Part shown: piece by piece, positions 29,362 to 36,842 of the stretch
Layout of the letters: each line of letters starts with the position of its first letter
How positions within the stretch are numbered: position 1 is the stretch's first letter
DNA from: Stenotrophomonas maltophilia
Lineage (GTDB): Bacteria > Pseudomonadota > Gammaproteobacteria > Xanthomonadales > Xanthomonadaceae
NCBI RefSeq assembly: GCF_004684085.1
Contig: NZ_SRHZ01000051.1
Coordinates: 1 to 64,000, forward strand
Reading direction: 5' to 3'
DNA: 64,000 nucleotides
Position numbers and translations under genes: made by a program
The notes under the pieces: generated by a model
What the model saw: the letters and a program-made list of their open reading frames with translations, nothing else
The model's database searches: none
Told to the model about the DNA's origin: nothing

Positions 29362-29808
29362 TCAGGTGCCGCTGTTGGAATCAGCGCCCTGCGCCGACGC
29401 GGTCGGCGTCGCGCCAGCGCTCTGCACAACGATCTGGTTGCCAACGATGGAGACGGAGATTCCCTGCATCGCATAGGCCGCGGTGAGATCGATCACGGCC
29501 TGCTGTGCGTTGGTGGTGTCGATGTTCGAGACCGCGCCATACAGCGTGAAGTCCGAGCTGAGGCGGTAGTCCAGCGTGCGTCCGGAATCCTTGGCCCAGC
29601 GCTCCAGCATGGCTTTGAGCGTGCCATCCATCGGCGAAGCCTGGTAGACATAACTGGAATACAGCGGGATCTCGGTCGTCGCCGCAGCAAAACGGTTGAC
29701 CGGCTTCCAGCGCCCTCCGAAATCGGGAGCGGACTTGGTGGCACACCCTGCCACCATCAACGCCGCCACTGCGGCGATGGATATTTTCGCGATAAACGCC
29801 TGATTCAT
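29362..29808 (-). CDS. virB7: T4SS lipoprotein VirB7 with C-terminal N0 domain
   Basis: A 148-residue outer-membrane lipoprotein. The signal ends in lipobox VAGC with the lipidated Cys at residue 22; a short VirB9-binding segment follows (APDFGGRWKPVNRF). Residues about 55-140 form an N0-like globular domain (LDYRLSSDFTLYGAV; AQQAVIDLTAAYAMQGISVS), which distinguishes Xanthomonas-type VirB7 from the roughly 50-residue classical form. The start codon overlaps the stop of an upstream 75-codon ORF (ATGA) and its own ribosome site is weak. First structural gene of the virB operon. Confidence 0.95.
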   Translation of the reverse strand: MNQAFIAKISIAAVAALMVAGCATKSAPDFGGRWKPVNRFAAATTEIPLYSSYVYQASPMDGTLKAMLERWAKDSGRTLDYRLSSDFTLYGAVSNIDTTNAQQAVIDLTAAYAMQGISVSIVGNQIVVQSAGATPTASAQGADSNSGT

Positions 29809-30032
29809 ACGGGCTTCACTTTGACGTACGAAAAAGAAGTCCCGAACACTGGCCCCCTGGTCGTCCGGCGCTGCATGGCGCACGCCGGAATCGGGAAGAC
29901 GCGCTGGCTTGCAGCACACCTGCCCCGGCTCCCCTGCAGCCCGAAAGCTGCCAACCAGGTGGCGGGGCCGCCAGACTTCGCCGACGACACACCCGCACCC
30001 ATCACCAACGTCGAAACCATCCTTGTTTCCAT
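29805..30032 (-). CDS. possible upstream ORF coupled to virB7
   Basis: An ATG at 30032 is preceded, with 8-base spacing, by AGGAG at 30041-30045. The frame runs 75 codons (METRMVSTLVMGAGVSS... ending YVKVKPV) and stops in an ATGA overlap with the virB7 start. No protein family is recognised and codon use is unremarkable. It may be a leader whose translation controls virB7, rather than a functional protein. Whether it is translated is inference. Confidence 0.4.
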   Translation of the reverse strand: METRMVSTLVMGAGVSSAKSGGPATWLAAFGLQGSRGRCAASQRVFPIPACAMQRRTTRGPVFGTSFSYVKVKPV

Positions 30033-30234
30033 GGCACAAACTCCTGGCCACCCTGCGTTACAACTTCTGCCATCCAACACACACTTCTGGATGCCGAACA
30101 CAGAGTTACACAACCACGCGTCAATTCCATGTCAGACAAGTCTGAATTTCTATGAACAGATGATGTTTTTTTGACTTGGCTCACGAATTCACGTCAATGA
30201 ATGTGAATCAACATCACAAATTCAGCGTCGTGAA
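29809..30234 (-). promoter_or_regulatory. virB operon 5' region with multiple GGA motifs and an AATTCACG/CGTGAATT repeat
   Basis: This 426-base gap between virD4 and virB7 must hold the virB promoter. Read on the minus strand it has at least five GGA motifs (ATGGAA, TTGGAT, AGGAGT, ATGGAA, AAGGAT), one inside the ribosome site of the upstream ORF. In X. citri the virB operon is repressed by the RNA-binding protein CsrA, which binds such motifs, so the same control is likely. The AT-rich part near virD4 contains an 8-bp inverted repeat, AATTCACG at 30186-30193 and CGTGAATT at 30229-30236. Promoter boxes could not be placed with confidence. Confidence 0.6.
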
Positions 30235-31914
30235 TTAGACGTTAAGCATCGGAACATCCACTTTCGGCATCAGCCGCGATGTGAAATAACGATCCTTGTA
30301 ATAGCGGATCTTGTCGCACTTCACCGGATGCGGTATGCCCTCATACAGGAACACCTCCTTGTCCGGCCCCATCGCCTTCAGCTCCTGCGGCAGCATCAGT
30401 GCGCGCCGCTCTTCGGTGAAGCTGTGGGTCTTCTCACGGGCATGGGTGACGTTTTTCTTGCGGATGGTGGTGTAGCCCAGCATGTCCGAGTAGTCGTTGG
30501 CGTCCTGCTGCTCGCGTGGTGCATACAGGATCTGCAGCGCGTGGTTGGTGATGATGGTGCGCGACACCTCGCGCCCGTAGGTGGCATCGAGCTGGGACAT
30601 GCTCTGGATGATCGGCAGCAGGCGGATGTTGTAGCCGGCCATGTAGGACACCGCCGAGGCGATGATCTCGACCTTGCCGATCGAAGTGAATTCGTCCATC
30701 AACAGCAGGCACTGGTACTTCAGGTCCGGGTTGGACTTGGGCAGTTCCTTGGTATTGAGATTGATCAGCTGGCTGAAGAACAGGTTGATGATCAACCGGC
30801 TCTCGGCCAGTTTGTTGGGCTGGATGCCGATGTAGATGGTCATCTTCTTCTTGCGGACATCGGTCAGCAGGAAGTCGTTGCTGCTGGTGGCCTTGTCCAG
30901 CACCGGGTTGATCCAGGCGTTGAGCGGCTCCTTGAAGGTACCCATGATGGAGGCGAAGGTCTCATCAGCCTGGGACAGCATGTTGGCAAACGCCGAGCGC
31001 GCGTTGGAACTGAGGAATGACCGCTCCGACAAGGCTTTGAGGTACTTCTTCAGATCGCTGCCATCACCCGATGACAACCGGTAGACAGCGCCCAGGGTGG
31101 GCGTGCCCGAGCCACCCGGGAAGCCGCTGTTGCGCTCGTCGTCCCAGTTCTCGAACAGATACAGGGTGAAGGCCATGAACGCATTGCGCGCCTGGCTGAC
31201 CCAGAATTTCTGGTCCTCGGCGCCGTCCGGGTACAGCATCGCGGCGATGCTCATCAGGTCCGACACCCGGAACGCCGGGTCATCGGAGACGTAGCTGAGC
31301 GGATTCCAACGATGCGTGCGGCGGTCTTCGGCAAAGGGATTGAACAGGTAGATCTCCTGGCCCTGGCTGGCGCGCCAGCCGCTGGTGAGGTCGAAGTTCT
31401 CCTGTTTGATGTCCAGCACCACCAGCGATTCGCCGTACTCCAGCAGGTTCGGAATGACCACGCCCACGCCCTTGCCGGAGCGGGTCGGCGCGGCCAGGAT
31501 CACGAACTGCTGACCGTCCAGCCGCACCAGCTTGCCGCCATGGCTGCCGACCACGATGCTCTGGCCGGTCTTCTTGAACATGCCATGCTTGGACAGGTCG
31601 GCGCTGGTGGCAAAGCGTGCATCACCGTGCAGCGAGCGCTTGTCCTTCTTAAGCAGCAACACCAGGCCGGTGACCAGCAGTACCAGCAGCGGCAGGCCGA
31701 AACCCAGATAGCCGGCCCACTTGATCTTGCCCACGAACGGCGCGACCTGCGGCTGGCCCAGGGCGTTGAAGTACTGGTAGTAGGTGTTCCAGGTGAACAG
31801 CTTGGTGTCCAGGCCCAACAACAGCAGCGTCAGGTAGCCGGAAAAAACGAAACCAAGCAGCAGGGTCGCCAGCGTGATGATGGCGATGAGCAGATACTTC
31901 TTACTGGGCAACAC
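30235..31914 (-). CDS. virD4: T4SS coupling protein VirD4
   Basis: A 559-residue inner-membrane ATPase that selects substrates. Two TM helices (about 8-34 and 66-88) precede the RecA-like domain; Walker A is in AAPTRSGKGVGVVIPNLL (143-150) and Walker B is around LLLMDEFTSIGK. It has the TraG/VirD4 motif PLSYVSDD. In this system it binds the XVIPCD of effectors. GTG at 31914 is chosen because GGAGG lies 6 bases upstream. It lies upstream of virB7 on the same strand, separated by the 426-base regulatory gap. Confidence 0.96.
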   Translation of the reverse strand: MLPSKKYLLIAIITLATLLLGFVFSGYLTLLLLGLDTKLFTWNTYYQYFNALGQPQVAPFVGKIKWAGYLGFGLPLLVLLVTGLVLLLKKDKRSLHGDARFATSADLSKHGMFKKTGQSIVVGSHGGKLVRLDGQQFVILAAPTRSGKGVGVVIPNLLEYGESLVVLDIKQENFDLTSGWRASQGQEIYLFNPFAEDRRTHRWNPLSYVSDDPAFRVSDLMSIAAMLYPDGAEDQKFWVSQARNAFMAFTLYLFENWDDERNSGFPGGSGTPTLGAVYRLSSGDGSDLKKYLKALSERSFLSSNARSAFANMLSQADETFASIMGTFKEPLNAWINPVLDKATSSNDFLLTDVRKKKMTIYIGIQPNKLAESRLIINLFFSQLINLNTKELPKSNPDLKYQCLLLMDEFTSIGKVEIIASAVSYMAGYNIRLLPIIQSMSQLDATYGREVSRTIITNHALQILYAPREQQDANDYSDMLGYTTIRKKNVTHAREKTHSFTEERRALMLPQELKAMGPDKEVFLYEGIPHPVKCDKIRYYKDRYFTSRLMPKVDVPMLNV

Positions 31915-31950
31915 CCGAATCCTCCATGATGCGCACGAGGGCGCGACGGC

Positions 31951-32208
31951 CTAGCGGCGGCGCCAGCGCGACGCCTTCTTCCGCAGGTGGTTTTCGTTCT
32001 CCAGCCCGGGCTCTTCACCCTCTTCACGCACCCGTTGCAACAGAAGTTGGCGCGCTTCGGCCAGCGACATCAGGTCGGTCAGACGATCCCCATCGTCGGC
32101 TACGACCGCATGGCCGACCACATCGCCCGGAGCGTACACCGGCGCGTAGGACACCGCTACCAGCTGATAGCGGCCGCGCGTCTCGAGCACATGCCTGAAT
32201 TCCTGCAT
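31951..32208 (-). CDS. small protein upstream of virD4, unknown function
   Basis: An 85-residue protein, not recognised. AAGGAGA lies 7 bases before the ATG at 32208; the ATG at 32214 is too close to it. The sequence has a beta-rich start (YQLVAVSYAPVYAPGDVVGHAVV), an acidic middle and a very basic tail (KKASRWRRR). It ends 36 bases before virD4 and is probably co-transcribed with it, so it may be an accessory or regulatory partner of the coupling protein. Confidence 0.65.
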   Translation of the reverse strand: MQEFRHVLETRGRYQLVAVSYAPVYAPGDVVGHAVVADDGDRLTDLMSLAEARQLLLQRVREEGEEPGLENENHLRKKASRWRRR

Positions 32209-32444
32209 CGACATTCTCCTTGTTGTGGCACTCCAACAGCCCCTGCATCTCGCATCATGCCGTGCCGCCTGTCGTCGTCACATGCAGAACGCCAACAACA
32301 CTGCATCGCACCTGCTGCAGCGCCGAGCCCCTGCTCGTCCTGCCGCAATCCCATCGATCAAACACTGATTTACCCCCAGCATCGCTGCTCCTGCTGCGGT
32401 GCAGCAGTACAATGCCTGGCTTCCCGCCCCCATCGCGCCCCCGC

Positions 32445-33656
32445 ATGAGCCCCAACTCTTCCCTGGCTGCGCGGCTGACGCCCCGTCAGCGCACCTTGAT
32501 CATCCTTGCCCTGTCACTGGGCGGCTTCGCCATCGGCACCAGTGAATTCGCCAGCATGGGCCTGATGCTGGAGATCAGCCGCGGCCTGTCGATTTCCGAA
32601 ACCCAGGTCGGTCACCTGATCAGCGCCTACGCCATCGGCGTGGTGGTCGGCGCGCCGATCCTTGCCTTCGTCGGCGCCAACTTCCCGCGCCGCAAGCTGC
32701 TGCTGGCGCTGATGGGCTTCTACGCCGTCGGCAACCTGGCCAGCGCCCTGGCCCCGAACTACGGCACGATGCTGATCGCGCGTTTCGTTGCCGGCCTGCC
32801 GCATGGCGCCTACTTCGGCGTGGCGATGCTGGTGGCCGCCGCAATCAGTCCGGCCGGCCAGCGCGGTCAGGCGATGTCGCGGGTGCTGCTGGGCCTGTCG
32901 ATTGCGATCCTGGTCGGCAATCCGCTCACCACCTGGCTGGGCCAGCAGCTGAGCTGGCGCACCGCCTTCGCCCTGGTCAGCCTGCTGGCCATCGCCACCG
33001 TGGCGATGATCGCGCGCTTCCTGCTGCCCGATCCGGACGAGGTGCGCACCTCGCCGATGCGCGAACTGCGCGCCTTCAACACCACCCAGGTGTGGTTGGC
33101 GCTGGCGATCGGCGCCGTTGGCTTCGCCGGCATGTTCTGCGTGTTCACCTACCTGGCACCGACCCTGGTGCAGGTCACCGGCGTGGCCGAATCGTGGATG
33201 CCGCTGGCCGTGGGCGTGTTCGGCATCGGCGCGATCATCGGCAACATCGCCGGTGGCTGGCTGGTGGACAAGTTCCACTTCAAGGCCGCTGCAGTGGTAC
33301 TGCTGTGGTCGATCGTGATGCTGCTGCTGTATCCGCTGGCCGCGCAATCGGTGTGGACCATCGGCCCGATGATCATCACCGTCGGCACCATGGGCGCGCT
33401 GGCGGCGGTGCTGCAGACGCGCCTGATGGACGTGGCCGGCGAAGCGCAGACCCTGGCTGCCGCCTCCAACCATGCCGCCTTCAATACCGCCAATGCCCTC
33501 GGCCCGTGGCTGGGCGGCATGGCGATCAGTGCCGGCTTCAGCCCGGCCAGCACCGGCTATGTCGGTGCGGCCACCGCCATCGGCGGCCTGCTGTTGTGGT
33601 GCGTGGCGGTGATGCTGGACAAGAAGCGCAAGGCCGCCGCTGCCAGCAGCCACTGA
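32445..33656 (+). CDS. MFS transporter, AraJ/YdhP-like sugar or drug efflux
   Basis: A 403-residue protein with 12 predicted membrane helices and MFS motifs: AYAIGVVVGAPILAFVGANFPRRKLL (motif A region with RRK) and ARFVAGLPHGAYFGVAMLVAA typical of the DHA1 AraJ/YdhP branch. Such permeases export arabinose, purine nucleosides or drugs by proton antiport. ATG at 32445 fits homologues; the open frame upstream is non-coding. It is convergent with the MerR gene. Confidence 0.9.
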   Translation: MSPNSSLAARLTPRQRTLIILALSLGGFAIGTSEFASMGLMLEISRGLSISETQVGHLISAYAIGVVVGAPILAFVGANFPRRKLLLALMGFYAVGNLASALAPNYGTMLIARFVAGLPHGAYFGVAMLVAAAISPAGQRGQAMSRVLLGLSIAILVGNPLTTWLGQQLSWRTAFALVSLLAIATVAMIARFLLPDPDEVRTSPMRELRAFNTTQVWLALAIGAVGFAGMFCVFTYLAPTLVQVTGVAESWMPLAVGVFGIGAIIGNIAGGWLVDKFHFKAAAVVLLWSIVMLLLYPLAAQSVWTIGPMIITVGTMGALAAVLQTRLMDVAGEAQTLAAASNHAAFNTANALGPWLGGMAISAGFSPASTGYVGAATAIGGLLLWCVAVMLDKKRKAAAASSH

Positions 33657-33672
33657 CCATCGCGCCGGATCG

Positions 33673-34152
33673 TCAGCTGCTGCCCCCGCGGCGGCGGCGA
33701 TCCGGACGCAGCAACGCGGTATCGCTGGCCGCCAGGGTCGGCTGTGCCAACTCACCGCGCTGCACGCGGTCCAGTACCCGCCGCGAGTTGGCCGCGCAAT
33801 CGATGCCGTCCGGCCGCGCCTGGATGTCCTCGATCAACGCCAGCAGGTGCGCCCGGCTCTGCGCCAGCCGCAATTGCAGCGCTTCGATGTCGGCCACCTT
33901 CTGCTGCAGCATCATGATCAACGCGTCGTGCTGCCACTGGCCCATGTCCGGTGGCAGCAAGGCGCGTATCTCCTCCAGGCTGAAGCCGGCGCGCTGCGCG
34001 CCGGTGATCAGCTCCAGCAGCAGCACCGCCTGCTCAGGGTAGTCGCGATAGCCGTTGGCCTGGCGCTGCACCACCAGCAACCCCGCGTCCTCATAGAAGC
34101 GGATGCGCGACGCGGCAAGGCCAGTGCGCCTGGCCAGCTCACCGATCTTCAT
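33673..34152 (-). CDS. MerR-family transcriptional regulator
   Basis: A 159-residue regulator with the MerR N-terminal winged helix (MKIGELARRTGLAASRIRFY, then EDAGLL) and a coiled dimerisation helix at about 80-115 (MLQQKVADIEALQLRLAQSR). C120 (DGIDCAANS) is the only visible Cys near the sensor end, so metal sensing is not obvious. It is divergent from an OYE-type reductase gene; the shared 89-base gap has a promoter with the 19-bp spacer and palindrome typical of MerR control. Inducer unknown, possibly an electrophile. Confidence 0.92.
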   Translation of the reverse strand: MKIGELARRTGLAASRIRFYEDAGLLVVQRQANGYRDYPEQAVLLLELITGAQRAGFSLEEIRALLPPDMGQWQHDALIMMLQQKVADIEALQLRLAQSRAHLLALIEDIQARPDGIDCAANSRRVLDRVQRGELAQPTLAASDTALLRPDRRRRGGSS

Positions 34153-34180
34153 CTGTATGAATCCTCGACATCGGAGCCTG

Positions 34181-34211
34181 TTGACCTTCAATCAAGCTTG
34201 AAGGTTAGCGT
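34181..34211 (+). promoter_or_regulatory. MerR-type promoter/operator of the OYE reductase gene
   Basis: A perfect palindrome ACCTTCAA-TCAAGC-TTGAAGGT (34184-34205) lies between a -35-like TTGACC (34181-34186) and a -10-like TAGCGT (34206-34211) spaced by 19 bp. A long spacer holding a dyad is the classic architecture activated by MerR proteins through DNA distortion. Confidence 0.75.
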
Positions 34212-34241
34212 AGCGCCATTCCCCTGTCCTGGAGCTGTCCG

Positions 34242-35480
34242 ATGTCGCTGTTCTCGCCCCTGGCACTGCCCTCCGGTGCCGTCATCCGCAACCGCATCGC
34301 CAAGGCGGCGATGGAGGAAAACATGGCCGACGCGGACCACGCGCCCTCCGAAGCGCTGCTGCAGTTGTACCAGCGCTGGGCCGACGGCGGCGCCGGACTG
34401 ATCATCACCGGCAACGTCATGGTCGACGGCCGCGCCATGACCGGGCCGGGCGGCGTGGTACTGGAAGACGACCGCCACCTCGACCGCTTCACCGCCTGGG
34501 CGGACACTGCCCGCTCGCGGGGCGCGCAGATGTGGATGCAGATCAACCACCCCGGGCGGCAGATGCCGGCCGCGCTCGGCCAACCCGCACTCGCGCCGTC
34601 AGCCGTCGCATTGCAGATGGGCGCGCTGTCCAAGCAGTTCGCGCCGCCGAGGGCGATGACCGAGGACGATATCGACTCGGTGATCGCACGCTTCATCCGC
34701 AGTGCCGAGCTGGCCGAGCGTGCCGGCTTCAGCGGAGTGGAGATCCATGCCGCGCACGGCTACCTGCTCAGCCAGTTCCTGTCGCCGCTGTCGAACCGCC
34801 GCGACGACCGCTGGGGTGGCAGCCTGCACAACCGTGCGCGCCTGCTGCTGGAGATCGTGCAGGGTGTGCGCGCGGCCGTGGCGCCCACGTTCGTGGTGGC
34901 CGTGAAGCTCAACTCCGCTGACTTCCAACGGGGTGGGTTCTCGCCCGAGGATGCGCGTGCAGTGGTGGAGATGCTGGCCCCGCTTGGCGTGGATCTGGTC
35001 GAATTGTCCGGCGGCAGCTATGAAGCCCCCGCCATGACTGGCGTCGCACGCGACCCACGCAGCATGGCCCGCGAAGCGTACTTCCTCGAATTCGCACGCG
35101 AGATCGCCACGGTGGCAACGATGCCGCTGATGGTCACCGGTGGCGTCCGCCGCCGCGAAGTGGCAGAGCAGGTGCTGGCCAGCGGCGTGGGCATGGTCGG
35201 CATCGCCACTGCGCTGGCGATCGAGCCGGATCTGCCACAGCACTGGCAACAGGGCCGCGACCCGGTGCCGACACTGCGCGACATCAGCTGGCAGAGCAAG
35301 CCGCTGGCGGCCAGTGCGCACATGGCCGCGGTGAAGTACCAGCTGGGCCGTCTGAGCCGGCGCCGCCCCACCGCACCCGGTGTCTCACCGGTGTGGGCAC
35401 TGCTGCTGGCACAGGCAGCCGGCAAGTGCCGTACCCGCCGCTACCGGCGCTGGATCGGTGCACGCACCATCGCATACTGA
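34242..35480 (+). CDS. NADH:flavin oxidoreductase, old yellow enzyme family
   Basis: A 412-residue FMN-dependent TIM-barrel enzyme: GAVIRNRIAKAAMEENMAD at the start, AGLIITGNVMV, MWMQINHPGRQMP, GFSGVEIHAAHGYLLSQFLSPL and NRRDDRWGGSLHNR, the signature of the 2,4-dienoyl-CoA/xenobiotic reductase branch. It lacks the C-terminal FeS/FAD half of FadH. The C-terminal 40 residues are basic and unusual (RLSRRRP; KCRTRRYRRW). The divergent MerR gene presumably controls it. Confidence 0.9.
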   Translation: MSLFSPLALPSGAVIRNRIAKAAMEENMADADHAPSEALLQLYQRWADGGAGLIITGNVMVDGRAMTGPGGVVLEDDRHLDRFTAWADTARSRGAQMWMQINHPGRQMPAALGQPALAPSAVALQMGALSKQFAPPRAMTEDDIDSVIARFIRSAELAERAGFSGVEIHAAHGYLLSQFLSPLSNRRDDRWGGSLHNRARLLLEIVQGVRAAVAPTFVVAVKLNSADFQRGGFSPEDARAVVEMLAPLGVDLVELSGGSYEAPAMTGVARDPRSMAREAYFLEFAREIATVATMPLMVTGGVRRREVAEQVLASGVGMVGIATALAIEPDLPQHWQQGRDPVPTLRDISWQSKPLAASAHMAAVKYQLGRLSRRRPTAPGVSPVWALLLAQAAGKCRTRRYRRWIGARTIAY

Positions 35481-35573
35481 GCCTCGCGGTCTTCTCATCG
35501 CCGCAGCGATGCTCCACCATCTGCAGGATCGGCGGCAGTCCGCCGCCGGTCGCAGCATGGAGATGGAACCCAG

Positions 35574-36050
35574 GTGGCAGCAGGATCGACAAAAAACCGC
35601 GAGAAGCTGCTCGACGACCTGCTCTCGCTGGGCCGCAACTGGGCACTTGCCATCGCCATCGCCGGTGCCGGGGCCGCCGTCCACTACAACGAATCGGTCT
35701 ACGAGGCAGGGCTCTGGCGAGGGCTGCTGCCCACGCTCTGCTTCCTGGTTGCGATCATCTGGATCGTGCTCAGCATCATCCGCTTCGACCTGACCATCCA
35801 GCAGCACTTCGAGCGCAAGCTGTCGCGCTGGCTCAGCCGAATGCTGTATGTCGTGCTGCTCGGCACTGGCTTCACCGCGGTGTTCTTCGTGACCGAGCTG
35901 GCGTCCAACAACCACATCGCGCGGCTATGCGACTCGGTTGCCAACGAACCCGGCAGCCGCATCCACAAGTCCGCAGAGTGCCAACGCCTGTACCAGCATC
36001 GGGCGGCTTACCGGAAGCGGCTGGAATCTGCCGAGGGCGAGTTCGACTGA
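35574..36050 (+). CDS. membrane protein, unknown function
   Basis: A 158-residue protein with three hydrophobic segments (about 23-37, 48-69 and 91-110) and a soluble Cys-containing tail (ARLCDSVANEP; SAECQRLYQ). No family is recognised. The start is GTG at 35574 with GGAG 11 bases upstream; no ATG in frame lies near. It is 93 bases after the OYE gene. Confidence 0.65.
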   Translation: MAAGSTKNREKLLDDLLSLGRNWALAIAIAGAGAAVHYNESVYEAGLWRGLLPTLCFLVAIIWIVLSIIRFDLTIQQHFERKLSRWLSRMLYVVLLGTGFTAVFFVTELASNNHIARLCDSVANEPGSRIHKSAECQRLYQHRAAYRKRLESAEGEFD

Positions 36051-36138
36051 GTTCCCGTTACCGCGGTCACAGGGCGCACGCGAAGTACACGCGGCGTGGA
36101 TATGCGGTCGGGCACAGTACCTGCGCCGCCCCTTCCAT

Positions 36139-36426
36139 ATGACGCATCCGGCCAGCATGCTTCGCCACCCTGCCCCCGCCCGCCATGATGTCGTTGCCCT
36201 TCAGGCGGGCGTGCTCGGCAGCGTGCTGGGCATGGCCCTGCTCAAGGCGATCGCGTTGTCGGCGCTGGCGACCGGATCGCTGATGGTGATCGGGCTGTGG
36301 CTGTTGGCCTGCGCGCTGCTGGGCGCGTGGTCGCTGGCCGCCTGTCTGGCCTGCCTTGCGCTGAGCCGGCGCGTGTTCGTGCTGATGCTGCTGCTGTGCA
36401 CGGTGCTGATGATCTGTGCCGCCTGA
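36139..36426 (+). CDS. small hydrophobic protein, unknown function
   Basis: A 95-residue frame, mostly hydrophobic from residue 24 on, with about three membrane helices (LKAIALSALATGSLMVIGLW, LLACALLGAWSLAACLACLA, VFVLMLLLCTVLMIC). No ribosome site is evident before the ATG at 36139; MLRHPAPARHD at 36157 is another possible start. Coding status is plausible but unproven. Confidence 0.4.
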   Translation: MTHPASMLRHPAPARHDVVALQAGVLGSVLGMALLKAIALSALATGSLMVIGLWLLACALLGAWSLAACLACLALSRRVFVLMLLLCTVLMICAA

Positions 36427-36551
36427 TCCCAGCAGGGCACGGACTATCGCGCATCTGTTACAGAATAACAAGTGTGGTTGGTCGGCTTGTGCGTGCCCGG
36501 TGTCACGGATTTGAATTCCATGGCCAGCCCGGCACCACCCGAGACCTCCGC

Positions 36552-36797
36552 ATGAACCTGCAGCCCCTGCTCCGCGCGTCCCTCATCGCTTTTGCCCTGG
36601 CCTCGCTCAGTGCCTGTGCCACCTATGACGACAGCAACATGCATCAGGCCTGCCAGGAGTCGCCGCATCTGAAGGATCTGCCGCGCGAAGTGGCTGCCCG
36701 CGAGAGCCGCTGCAACAAGAGCATGGAAGTGTGGTCGAGCGAGCGCAAGGGCAGTGACAGGCCGATTGACCTGAGCGGCAAGAAGAAGGATCTGTAA
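36552..36797 (+). CDS. small lipoprotein
   Basis: An 81-residue protein with a lipoprotein signal (LLRASLIAFALASLSAC, Cys about residue 22) and a hydrophilic mature part ending in SGKKKDL. Two further cysteines (HQACQES, SRCNKS) may form a disulfide. No family is recognised. A strong terminator follows. Confidence 0.7.
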   Translation: MNLQPLLRASLIAFALASLSACATYDDSNMHQACQESPHLKDLPREVAARESRCNKSMEVWSSERKGSDRPIDLSGKKKDL

Positions 36798-36805
36798 CCG
36801 CGCCA

Positions 36806-36829
36806 GGCGCAGCCTTCATCGGCTGCGCC
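36806..36829. terminator. bidirectional terminator
   Basis: A perfect 9-bp stem GGCGCAGCC/GGCTGCGCC with a 6-base loop stands between the convergent lipoprotein and FAD-monooxygenase genes, followed by TTCGGG on the plus strand. Confidence 0.75.
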
Positions 36830-36842
36830 TTCGGGTTGCGCG

